From the NCBI RefSeq assembly GCF_000004075.3, contig NC_026656.2, forward strand, positions 21,152,607 to 21,216,606: a stretch of DNA of 64,000 nucleotides, given 5' to 3'. This document shows positions 49,101 through 59,500 of the stretch, in pieces. Positions within the stretch are counted from its first letter, which is position 1, and every line of letters begins with the position of its first letter. Source of the stretch: Cucumis sativus (lineage: Eukaryota; Streptophyta; Magnoliopsida; Cucurbitales; Cucurbitaceae). The notes below the pieces were generated by a model. The model was not told the DNA's origin. It did not search any database and was given only the letters and a program-made list of their open reading frames with translations. The position numbers and the translations under genes are program-made.

Positions 49101-50720
49101 TCTCTTCTACTCTTTAACAACACATATGTGTTGTAGTAATTTATATTCTGATTTATAAATTTCATTTCCTTTTAAGAATAAAATATCAGCTAGGGTGTCA
49201 ACCTTCATATTTTAATTTTACTAATATATAAATAAAATATGAATACAAATTATTCAATTAAAGTCCTTATTACTTTAGAAATATGTTGTATCTTGCTCGT
49301 TGTTATTAGCGTATGTCTTTATAAATAATATTGATCTTTAATCTTACCACTTATAGGTGTGTGGACGGTTACTCAGATATATTAACTCTAATTTGGTTTT
49401 TTTGTAGGAAAATTTTTAAAATTAGCAAAAAATAAATTAATTTTTAGCTTTATTTTACTTTACTCGATAAATTTTGTTCAGGTTTGAACTTTCGTTTAGT
49501 ATTGAGTAAGAAAATCAATAGAAAAATATTGAAGTTACAAATTTATTAGTTTAAAACTATATGAGTTGTGTAGACTCGTGTTTTAAACTAATAATATATA
49601 AGTTCAAAAATTGATTAAATAACTTGATCTTTGATGTTGTTGGTGTGACAGAGTAGCAAATGTTGGGACTAATGCTCATGATTCAAATGAAGTTTCCTTG
49701 CTTTCTCTAAAACAAATGAGAGGAAGTCCAACCATAAATAATTGGCACCCAATTTCGTTTTTCTTGTTTATATAATGTCCCTTGTTCCTTATACAATGGC
49801 GTGACCATAAATCGATGTATAAGTTTATGGTTGCTTTTTCAGAGAAAAAATGAGCCAAGATGTTAATCCACTATTTATTCTTTATAATCAGATAAATTAA
49901 CAATATGTATTGGTTAAAACGGACTGACATTAATTAACTCATTTAAAATAAATAAATAAAACTTCACAAACATTTTATTTAAATGGGTTTGAATGATTAT
50001 TCTGATTTATTTTTATTTATGATATTAATATAGGTTTTAAAAAACCTAAACCATTATAAATAAATTATTGCTGTGTGTTGAATTGAATGTACTAGGATTC
50101 ATTGCTATTTGCTACCACTGATCACTTTGTCAATATTTATTGTAATTCAAATTATCAACGTTGGTTTGTCTCAAATAAAACGATAAATTATTTATGCCGC
50201 TACAAGTCAATTTCATCATTATTGCTATTCAATGTTTAATGAAAATATCAATCTATACTGTAAATTAAATATTTTTAAGAATCATGAGGTCAAAATTCTA
50301 AAACAAAACAATTGCAACAATTTAAATTCTAATGTTTATACTTCAATATAACATGTTTGTATTTTGAAGAGAAAAACGAGTAGTATAAGATTGTGATACA
50401 CTAACATGAGATTAGACTATAAAATCATAGGTATAGAAAAAAACAAATTTTGAAACCTATGTTCATGTGTAGCATGGAGTTATAATGAAGTATAAACATA
50501 AAAAAAGAATTTAATTGGCCAACAAAGAGTTTAGAGGACCAAAAAGTTTAAGTTGAAACTTCCCACGTCACGATAACAATAATAAAAAGAGTTTACTGCA
50601 CACCCATTTTTTAAATCAATGATTCCTCTCTGCTGCACTTAAGCCTGACCTATTCTTATCCGTCCGATCCAACTCTTCTGCATGTTTGCCACGTGTCCTC
50701 TACAACTCTTTCTTTTTTTA
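46131..50720. repeat. Tandem duplication unit B (KIX-like gene plus orphan GT14 promoter)
   Basis: Second copy of unit A. Matching landmarks are 46,131, the whole KIX-like gene, its promoter to about 48,780, 50,050-50,105 (CATTATAAATAAATTATTG ... TGTACTAG) and 50,680-50,715 (CATGTTTGCCACGTGT). Unit B has roughly 0.7 kb more sequence between the KIX-like promoter and the second block, so one copy gained or the other lost DNA. After 50,720 no GT14 frame follows. Confidence 0.7.
46652..48237 (-). CDS. KIX-like nuclear protein, copy B (At4g32295-like)
   Basis: Four exons on the minus strand: 48237-48137, 48040-47926, 47718-47604 and 47508-46652, giving 395 aa. The first three exons have the same lengths as in copy A (101, 115 and 115 nt); the last is 857 rather than 851 nt. 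The N-terminal domain reads MPRPGPRPYECVRRAWHSD and is closer to the family consensus than copy A, which has RRGSRP. The C-terminal block RVRKRKADFGDSFKERH is kept. Both copies are open throughout, and the intron sequences remain alignable, so the duplication is fairly recent. Function as for copy A: a nuclear co-activator-like role is inferred. Confidence 0.8.
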
Positions 50721-52015
50721 TTGAACTATTTTTTGTTTTTACCAAATAATATTAAACCCTCAAACTACAAATCTCTCCATCCTATACCCAATTTCTATCT
50801 CTCCATTCCACCCATCTCCCTCATGGTCCCACTGTAAACAACACAAAACAATTTTCATAAACACACACCTTAAATAAAAACTTTTATTTTCCATTTCCAT
50901 TTACAAACTACAAAAATACTCAAAATTTCCTCATATTCAGTCACATTTAACTAAAATGGTGGACATTTGTATTTATTGTTGTTATTATATTATAAAGTAA
51001 TTATAATAGGTAACAACTTAATTACATTATAATAGGTATAACAACTTTAGAAATAATAATCAAAGTATATAACATTATAAAAATTATAAATATAGCAATG
51101 ATAGACTCTCGTTCGTAAAAAAACGGTCAACAACGCTTAAATGTCGTTCTCAATACAAGAGGCAATTTTAGGTTATGGGCTGGTTTCAGCTCGGCCCTAC
51201 TAATCCTCTCTTTCTCTAACATTCCAAATGGGCCTGGGCCCCGAAATTTCCAGTCAACGGTCACCCCACTACTACTACAGTATGTTTAAATACCATTTCC
51301 ACCTGTTCATTTATTTATTCAATAATCACAGTCCTATTTTATTTTATTTTTCTATTTTAGTCTCTCACAAATAAAATTTTAAAAAATAGATAGATCTTAT
51401 GGGTTTTTTTTTAAAAAAAGTACATTGGCAAAAATAATCATAGAAACCCAAATAAACATTTTGCAAGTATAACAATTATGATAAACGTATGGTGATTAAA
51501 GTACTACTTTAAATTACAATTTGGAATAAGAGCTTCCAACTTTTTGTAAAATAGACCCATATACTTTCAACGAGTGTAATAAATAGTATTAAGAAGTTTC
51601 TAGCGATCTCAAAAGATTTGATTTTCTGAAATAGGTTATCCATTATTTGATACTTCCAAATTTAGTGACACATAAGAGAGTTCGATTTTCAAAACTATTA
51701 ATTAAGATTCACCAACAACATTTGATTTGAATGATTAATTAAGTTTGAATTAAAAGAATAATTTATCCGTAATTCACAGATCAACTTGTAGGAAAAAAGA
51801 AAAAAGAAAAAAGAAAGAAATTATTGTGCCAAATAATTTTTTTTAATAGAAAAATTTCGACCACGTAGGTCCACACTTTAGCAGCAATGGAAAATATTAA
51901 TAATTGCTTGTAATATAGAAGTAGCAAACACATTATGCCATTTTAGAATATAATATATATGATTACATACATGTGGAATATTAAGATTCGGAAATAATAA
52001 TAATATATGCGGACT
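48238..52015. other. Copy B promoter, orphan GT14 promoter remnant and intergenic
   Basis: 48,260-48,780 is the copy B promoter. The stretch to 50,720 is the rest of unit B. 51,176-51,240 holds a cluster of TGGGCT/TGGGCC motifs typical of promoters, with no gene beside it. No coding frame of note. Confidence 0.5.
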
Positions 52016-53062
52016 TCATTCTTTGTTTCTGTTGCCAACCAGAATCTTGAGGCGCTGTGCAGACTCGACGAAGGAACTGCCAAAAAAATTTAATACATTA
52101 TAAATAAAACATCATGAAGCTGGGAAAAAAGAAAAAGAAAAAGAAAGTTGAGAACTAACTTCCATGGAAGATCTTCTGCAAGCATCCAATCACCATCTTC
52201 GTCTTCATAGATCAGCGTAAAATCCCAATCGCTGTTATCCATTCCCTTATCTGTTATGTTACATCAGCGGACATTATAACTCAATGATATGTGTGAAAGA
52301 ACTTATAGATATAACAAAATTGTCATGGTGTGTGTTCATAGGGAGTCTAGTTCATATATTTTTGCTATATATTTAATTAGTAGCACTAAATGTGTAAGGA
52401 AATTCAGAATTACTTGTGGTGAACATGGTGAGGAGAGCAGTTTTGAGAGAGTGATGAGAGTGGTAGAGCTTTAAATCGAGTTTCCTTGCTATTGCTACCC
52501 CTTCCATTTTCACTTTCACGAACAATGAATTTCGTCCACCATTTTGGTTACTTTGATCTGCTACTGCAGGACGACGATTCTCTATGGTTTGCGGAGGTTG
52601 AGTGTGCCAATCGAAGGCCTTCTTCCTCCATGACTCAATGGGTGGCCATCCTACTGCTTGCTTCTTCTCTTCATCTTTCCTATACGAAATTGTGACATAA
52701 TTAAAATCATTATTAGATCAACATGGAATTAGTTAAGTTCCAACAATGTAACAAGTGAGCCTGTCAATACAAGCATAACTAAGTGACACGTAAATTATTA
52801 AATAGAGATTAAGAGAAGATGGTTAAATCTTTTTATATACATAAGTTTGGACTCACTTTTGAATGTTGCAAAAATGTGTTCCTCTAGGGTGGTGTGGGTC
52901 ATCTTCATCCTTGGGCTTATCATTCCAAGAAAGCAAAGGCAAAGTTTGAGGAAGCTCATTTTCAAGAATGAATGAATGATCTCCAAAACGGCCACCAGCT
53001 GGCTTGCAATGAATATTGGGGTGGCTGTGAAGGGGAAGAGAAAGGCCAAGTTGTAGCTCCAT
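52016..53062 (-). CDS. IAA29: Aux/IAA transcriptional repressor, IAA29-like
   Basis: Auxin co-repressor that binds ARFs and recruits TOPLESS; it is degraded when auxin joins its degron to TIR1/AFB. Four exons on the minus strand: 53062-52857, 52679-52414, 52250-52160 and 52076-52016, giving 207 aa. The EAR motif is at the very N-terminus (LQLGLSLPL, residues 3-11). SWNDKPKDEDD resembles the IAA29 stretch WNGQPNEEDED. The degron VGWPPI is at 78-83, followed by ESWRKK; most family members have GWPPV or GWPPI. Domain III is SLFVKVKMEGVAIARKLDLK. Domain IV contains YEDEDGDWMLAEDLPW, an acidic OPCA-like patch, then FVESAQRLKIL. The paralog call is supported by neighbouring ATPG, as in Arabidopsis. 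Confidence 0.9.
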
Positions 53063-55438
53063 TTTGGATAGGGATTTTAAAAGAGAAAAGAGAGAAGGTT
53101 TTGAAGGGAATAAAGAGGGAGAATGGAGAGAGTGGGTATATATATAGGAAAAGAAATATGGGCATTTATAGAAAAGAGAAAGAGAATAGTTTGAGTGTGG
53201 GAAAAGGGATGGGAAAATGAGAGTGGATGAGGATAGAGATAGAGGGGGCGTGTGGGTTGGACCTCCTTTGTCTCTCTTTTATCTCATACCACTCTTTTGG
53301 TATTAATAATCCCTTTTCCTGTCCTCTACCTTGTAGTATTCAACAAAAACAAGTAAATTGCAGACAATGGGTTGTCTTAAATTCATTCCTACTTTCTTAC
53401 TACTCTACCTTAAAAGGGGAACAGTTCTGTGGAAATATTAATCTAAAATGCTATAAGATAATAAGCTCAAAGTTTGTTTATATTCATAGGAAGTATTAAA
53501 TTTCTAGTTTATTAGTTTTTCCATTTATTCTAAACAAACAAGTGAGGAATAGGATGAGTAAGTGTTTGATTTGTGGTGTTGGGAAGTTGAATGTGGAATT
53601 GTGCATATGGGAGGTAGGGTTAAAAAACTAAAAGGAATGGACAAGGGGAAGGGGTATGTCACGTGGCAGAAAGAAAGGGGATAATTTAATTATTGAAAAT
53701 GAAAATGAAAAGAGACCCATGCTTGTGAAGTCCACGTGAGCACCAATGGGAAATCATAAAAGGGAGAAATAGAAGGGTTTGGGGGGTAATTGGCTTTTTT
53801 TGGTTGGTTGGTAGGTTTAGACTTTCAAACTTAAGGGAGTAAGGGAGCCCACACACACACACACAGGCTTTGCTTTCCCGAACCAATAACAGATCAAATC
53901 ACTGTCTTCTCTTCTCTTCTGTAGCCTTCCCTTGCCGCTCTATTATTGACATTTGGGCCTACCTTCATCACCCTTGGGCCTTGGCCCATTCAAAACATTA
54001 CCCTCCTCCTTACTGCTTTTTAATTACATCACGTCTTTTCCTTCCTCGCAAGTGGGATCCAATATTTAACACCAATTATGTTTTGCCCAAATTTTGGCCA
54101 ACCAAACTCATCTCACATTTACTTCTTTTCCACCGTACATCTTTTCTTAATTTGAAATAAGAGATCACTTTTGAATCAATCCAAATCCAAATCCAAATAA
54201 TGTATTTAGGTAAACTTTCATCATAAAGTCAACCTAGTTTTGTATAATTCTCATGACCTACAGTTGCTAAATTAAACTTGTGATTTCTTTCGTTTGAAAA
54301 TATTGGACCAAACATATATACACAATTAAGTTTAAGAAGTCTTTCAAAGTACAAAAACAGACAATTTAGCTAGGTGGGATAATTGCCCCACTCGTTCTTC
54401 CCTCCATAGATCCCTCTTCTAGGCATGTTTTCTACCTTCATAATTTAATTATCTCATTTTTACTTTTTTATTGTTTCAAAATTATCTCTATACCATATAC
54501 TCTTAACTAGTTAAACTATATTCAAACTAGTTTTTTTTACCGCTATTACTTACCATTTTTAATTTAGTTAATAGGAAATACTTATTTGACTGCTTTTCTA
54601 TATTGGAATAATGTAATATCTTCTTAAATGTTAACTTGACACATTTAAGAAATAGAATGTTTCTTCATAAATAGTTTTCTATTGTTTTGTCCTTCCTTTT
54701 CTAAGCCAAGGAAACAATAAGCATAGAAAGGAAACACCCATAGGACTAGAAGACAAAAATAAATAAAATCAGCATTAAAAACTTGGTTTAATAGGATCAT
54801 TATCTCAAACAACAACTCTTATCTCAAAACACTTCTAAAGAAGTAGTTAGAGAATGATAAAGTATATTAGTTATGGATGTTGATCGATAGAGAATTTGGA
54901 TGTTAGCCAAATTTAGAACTTGAAAAAAGGAGGAAAAAAAGGAAACGAAATAAAAGATTAAATGGCAACAGTACTATTAACTCCAACTTGTGATGAACAA
55001 TACCATGCAATCATGGTGTCAAACATATACATAGAATGAGAACAATTTAGATCAATTAACTGACTCATTTATCCCACTTGCTACATATTGTTGAGAGAAT
55101 TGAAAAACAAATTAAAGTAGAAAGAAAAAAAAAGTAAAAATAGAATAAATGGGGGAATGTGGAAGCAAAATATGAAGAGAAAAGAGAGGGACAATCAATT
55201 AATAGAGGAATAGTGTAGGGCTTCTCACAGGATTTGCCTTCAATAATATAAAACAAGAAACAGAAATTTGTACCTTAGAAGAAGTGTTGTGTTTAAGATT
55301 TAGTGCCCCTTTTTATTTGTTTTCATACTAAGTTCTTTCTCTTTCAACATAATAAATTTTCAATCCATCTATTCAGCATGTGTTGTTTATTTACATTTTT
55401 GTTTTATTAGGAAAGATAAAATAAAACCTGAAAATTCA

Positions 55439-55441
<3 letters not shown>
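53063..55441. other. IAA29 promoter and intergenic
   Basis: Upstream sequence of IAA29. A short (AC)n run is at 53,850-53,865. Three TGGGCC/GGCCCA motifs cluster at 53,954-53,988. The rest is AT-rich. No gene is seen between IAA29 and the tRNA. Confidence 0.5.

Positions 55442-55520
<79 letters not shown>
55442..55520 (-). tRNA. tRNA-Leu (anticodon UAG)
   Basis: On the minus strand the sequence folds as a class II tRNA. The acceptor stem GACAGTT pairs with AGCTGTC. The D arm contains TGGCCGAGTGGTCTAAGGC. The anticodon stem is CCAGA/TCTGG around loop TTTAGGC, giving UAG. A variable arm GTCCGAAAGGGC precedes the T arm GTGGGTTCAAATCCCAC. The gene-encoded CCA is absent, as expected for a nuclear tRNA gene. 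No intron. It reads CUA and other CUN leucine codons. Confidence 0.95.
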
Positions 55521-55570
55521 GGAATTGAAAGGTGAGTAACTAAGATGGATTCAATTATATACAAATGAAT

Positions 55571-55607
55571 TGGGCTAAGCCCATACAATGAAGAAGAGTT
55601 CGGCCCA
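55571..55607 (+). promoter_or_regulatory. Site II-type motifs upstream of ATPG
   Basis: TGGGCT (55571), AGCCCA (55578) and GGCCCA (55602) lie 250-290 bases before the ATPG start and 50-85 bases from the tRNA gene. Such TGGGCY elements are bound by TCP factors and are frequent in nuclear genes for organelle and ribosome proteins, which suits ATPG. Motifs are seen; function is inferred. Confidence 0.5.
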
Positions 55608-55859
55608 TTTCATTCACGAGCATGGCAAATGGCACGTGTGAAGAAATCCCAATCTGTTCTACTAGGTGGTGGCGAAGCGAAGCAAAGCAAGCTTAGCCTT
55701 ATCAAATTGTGTGGCGAAGAATGAAGATTGTACAATGTAGATAGAAAAAAATCCCCCATTCCCATTCCCAATTCCCTTTCCAATCTCCACCCCATTTCTT
55801 TTCTCAATCCGCCATTGTTATCTCTCTCAGACCTCTGTAACCTTCATTTCTACTCAGCC

Positions 55860-56510
55860 ATGGCGAACGTTATCATGGCCTCTTCCAAACCCCCCTCTCC
55901 TCCCCTTTCCATCTCCAACAAAACCCCCAAATTCTCCATCCCCAAAACCCTAACCCTAATCCCACAATTCCTCAAAAAGCCCCAATCCATCTCCCTCTCC
56001 ACCTCCACTCTCAAATCCCTCTCCCTCTTCGCCGCTACATCTCTCTCCTTCGCTCCCCCTTCCCTCGCTGAAGAGATCGAAAAGGCCGCTCTCTTCGACT
56101 TCAACCTCACTCTCCCTATCATGATGGCTCAATTCCTCCTCCTCATGGTCGGTCTCGACAAACTCTACTTCTCCCCACTCGGGAAATTCATGGACGAAAG
56201 AGACACCGCCATTAAAGAGAAGCTGAATAGCGTTAAAGACACTTCCGAGGAGGTCAAGCAGCTGGACGATCAAGCTGCCGCTGTCATGAGAGCTGCTAGA
56301 GCGGAGATTTCGGCGGCGCTTACTAAGATGAAGAAGGAAACTCAAGCGGAGGTGGAGGAGAAACTGGCGGAGGGGAGAAAGAGAATTGATGTGGAGTTGC
56401 AGGAAGCATTGGCGAATTTGGAGAATCAGAAAGCGGAAACCATTAAATCACTTGATGCTCAAATTGCTGCTCTTAGTGATGACATCGTCAAAAAGGTTCT
56501 TCCTGTTTAA
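55860..56510 (+). CDS. ATPG: Chloroplast ATP synthase subunit b' (nuclear-encoded)
   Basis: Peripheral-stalk subunit (II, b') of the thylakoid CF1Fo ATP synthase. It pairs with plastid-encoded b (AtpF) to hold the F1 head. Intronless, 216 aa. Residues 1-70 form a bipartite presequence: a Ser/Pro-rich stromal transit peptide, then a hydrophobic stretch ending SLA before the mature start [16 protein letters not shown]. One membrane helix covers about 83-100 ([18 protein letters not shown]). From about 105 to 205 an Ala/Glu/Lys-rich right-handed coiled coil runs, opening GKFMDERD. The start [10 protein letters not shown] is chosen because it opens the transit peptide. The frame stays open upstream but the added residues are not transit-like. 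Confidence 0.95.
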   Translation: MANVIMASSKPPSPPLSISNKTPKFSIPKTLTLIPQFLKKPQSISLSTSTLKSLSLFAATSLSFAPPSLAEEIEKAALFDFNLTLPIMMAQFLLLMVGLDKLYFSPLGKFMDERDTAIKEKLNSVKDTSEEVKQLDDQAAAVMRAARAEISAALTKMKKETQAEVEEKLAEGRKRIDVELQEALANLENQKAETIKSLDAQIAALSDDIVKKVLPV

Positions 56511-59500
56511 ATCCATTCCTGTTCTGTTCTGTTCTTAGGGTTCTAATGGGCTTTTACCATCGATCGATCATTATATGGGTTTCGATCTGATTTCATTTCT
56601 ACTTATATATTTTTGCCTTGTAATCATAATGAACCAACAAATTCAATGTATAAAACAATTAAACATCGTTTTTTTTATTTATTTATTTAGTAATTCTAAT
56701 GTGTTAAAACTTTTCATTCCAATTCTTTCAAAATCAAAAGAGGTTTGAAAATTTGATAAAATTTAATAAAATTGAAGACCAAATTACCAATCAAATTTGT
56801 GCTATCATTAGTTTATTTTTGACATTTAATCAAATAATGACAACGTAAATAGGATTAACTAGATTTTTTAAAAGACAAATTTATATTTTTATTCATTCAT
56901 GGTTAAGCTTATACCGATTAAAATGATTAGATGACTTTAGATGCAAAGGTTGCTTAGGTTTATTAGAGCATGGGATTGGAAATTTAGTGGGAACTAGTTT
57001 GTCTCCCAACATACAATCTTAATCACTGAAAAATATTTTGAGTTACAATGTTAATCACTAGACAATGGTGAGTTGAGCATATTTATTTTGTTATATCTGA
57101 GAAAGAGGGAAAGATGAGAAAATGGAATTTATTGATAAATATACATACATCAATAGTAACAATTATTTTACCATTATTGAAATTGATCTATTTAACATCC
57201 ACTTGTAAAGCTTAGAAAGCTTTATTGTTTCTTAGCAATTGTATTCGAGAAGTTACGAAAACTAGCTGCTCAGTAGTGAAACATACCAACTTTGTTACTA
57301 ATTAATTAACCAAGGTTGGTGTAAGTCTTACATTTCATTACATCGTTGGTTTAAATCTAACATTCTACACTTAAAAAATATAAGTTACTAATCAGAGGAA
57401 GTCAACCCAAACTGGGTTACAAACTTCAATTATTGTTAAAATACTGTTTTCTAGGTGTATAATTACAATCCAATGCACAAAAATGGAGGCATGTTAATCA
57501 CTTATATTTAAAAGGAATAGAAAAATTGAATGAAAAAGATAGTATTCATAGTATGTATTTGAACTATACCATTAAATGTTCTCTCTTATCTATAAATCCA
57601 ATTTTCAACTCGAAATCTCAATGGAGAGGTGATTGAATTACAGTTAAGAATATAAATAGACGAAATCTTACAAAATTAGGAAACATTAAATTAATAGTTA
57701 AAACAATATTAACGGAAATTAATAAATAACAAAACAAATTCAAAACTTATTGCAAAGAAAAAAACAATTAAATATTTCTAAAATGTTTAACTAACAATGG
57801 AAAAGTTTAATTAGTCCTTAATAGCTATTAACAAAATAATTTGAAATTTATACAATTTTATGAAATATGGGAAGTACAATCATACAAAAATATCAGGAAG
57901 AGCCGTACTGAAATTGGGCTGATAATCCAAGCCCACGTAGCAGTACTATCAATGGGAGTATTTGGGCTTTAAGAAACCAATAAAGCTTATACAGCCCATC
58001 CCATTTTAAGCACTCGTCTAAAAAGATGAAAGACTTTTTGTTTAAATAATAGACGAAGCAAATAATAATAATAAAGAAAGAAAGAAAGAAAAGGAGATGG
58101 GCAACAGCTATCAACAAGAAATATCCATCTTCGTCTTTAAAAGAAAAAATTAAGAGAAAAAAAGGCATTTCCACATAAAAGGTCCCTTCAATGGGCCAAC
58201 TCTACTGACCTTTTTCCTCTAAAGCTTTCAAATTTCAATCAAACAACTCATTATTATATAGTGGAAAATCTCTACCAAGATTTATTTCTATTTTATTCTC
58301 TAAACAATTGTATATAAATGAAAAAAAAAAAAACAACACACACAAACAAGTAGACAATATCTAAGTGTGGTCGATCATAAGCTATAAAGTGCACATAAAT
58401 AATTAGTTCAAGTTAGGTTTGCTTAGATGTGACTCTCTAAAGATAAGCACTCATCATATTTTATTTTATATATATATATTTTTTTAATAGCTATATATAT
58501 ATATATCTTCTCGTCCTCTCGTTTCTTTCGTTATCGTCCCACGTTCTATTTTATCAATTAGTGTGGTATATATTCGACATATCATTGAATGGAAAAAGTA
58601 CCATATCTATTCTAATTTGGATCTTGGCCATTTTACACAAATTTAGTAAATTTTATCAAGTTCCTAACTTTTTATTGCGTTAATGCATTGTATGGTGGAT
58701 GATGAAAGTGGAAAGGGTCGCTTTTGAGTACTTGAAACGTTTTGTTATAATGTTTGTAAGGAATTTGAATTTTTACATGTAAGCTGTTAATTATTGTGTT
58801 TTCTAAAACAACTTAACAATTAATTATAGTGTTGAACCTTAATTAACCATATATTTTTGTACATAATTTGTTAATTGACCAAGCATATGTTTGTGGAACC
58901 CACAAAATATAATCTTTTGTAGGTTAATAACAGTAATCATTTTCCCTACGCCACTACTCTTTTAGATAGGTCGTTTCATAGGGTCAACATTTAGAGAAAT
59001 ATTCTATTTCATGTTGAAAAAAAAATAAGGGAAAAAACTCCCTTTTAATGTTTGAAAAAATGAGAAGGGAATTCAAAGAAAACAAAAGAATTTGGAAAAT
59101 TAAAACTACTTAACTTACTTACAAAACTAAGCAAAATTAAGTCCGATGGACGATAATTTACTACTCAAACGGTGAAAAACAAATACCATGATAATCTATC
59201 CATACAAATATTGGCATGTGATGGTAACAATTTTATATTATCACCACCAACATACTTTGTCTAATTGTTTGTCAATTAAAATTCTTTAATATTTAGTATT
59301 CATAACTTCTTAAGTTATCCAAATTTTTAAATGTTGGACATTAAGTCATTTACAACATAGAAAAAACTAAATAAAAATCAGCAAATAAAAGGCCTAAAAT
59401 GTTTTTTCTTGACTTTTAATTTTAAAACTCATAACTTTCCATCATGTTTGTTATAGGATTAAACCAAACATGTTACGTTTTAAAAGCAAGAATTAAAATA

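Noticed and set aside
57893-58174. 93-residue minus-strand frame
   Set aside because: No family resemblance, rich in Phe/Ile/Lys as expected by chance from AT-rich DNA.
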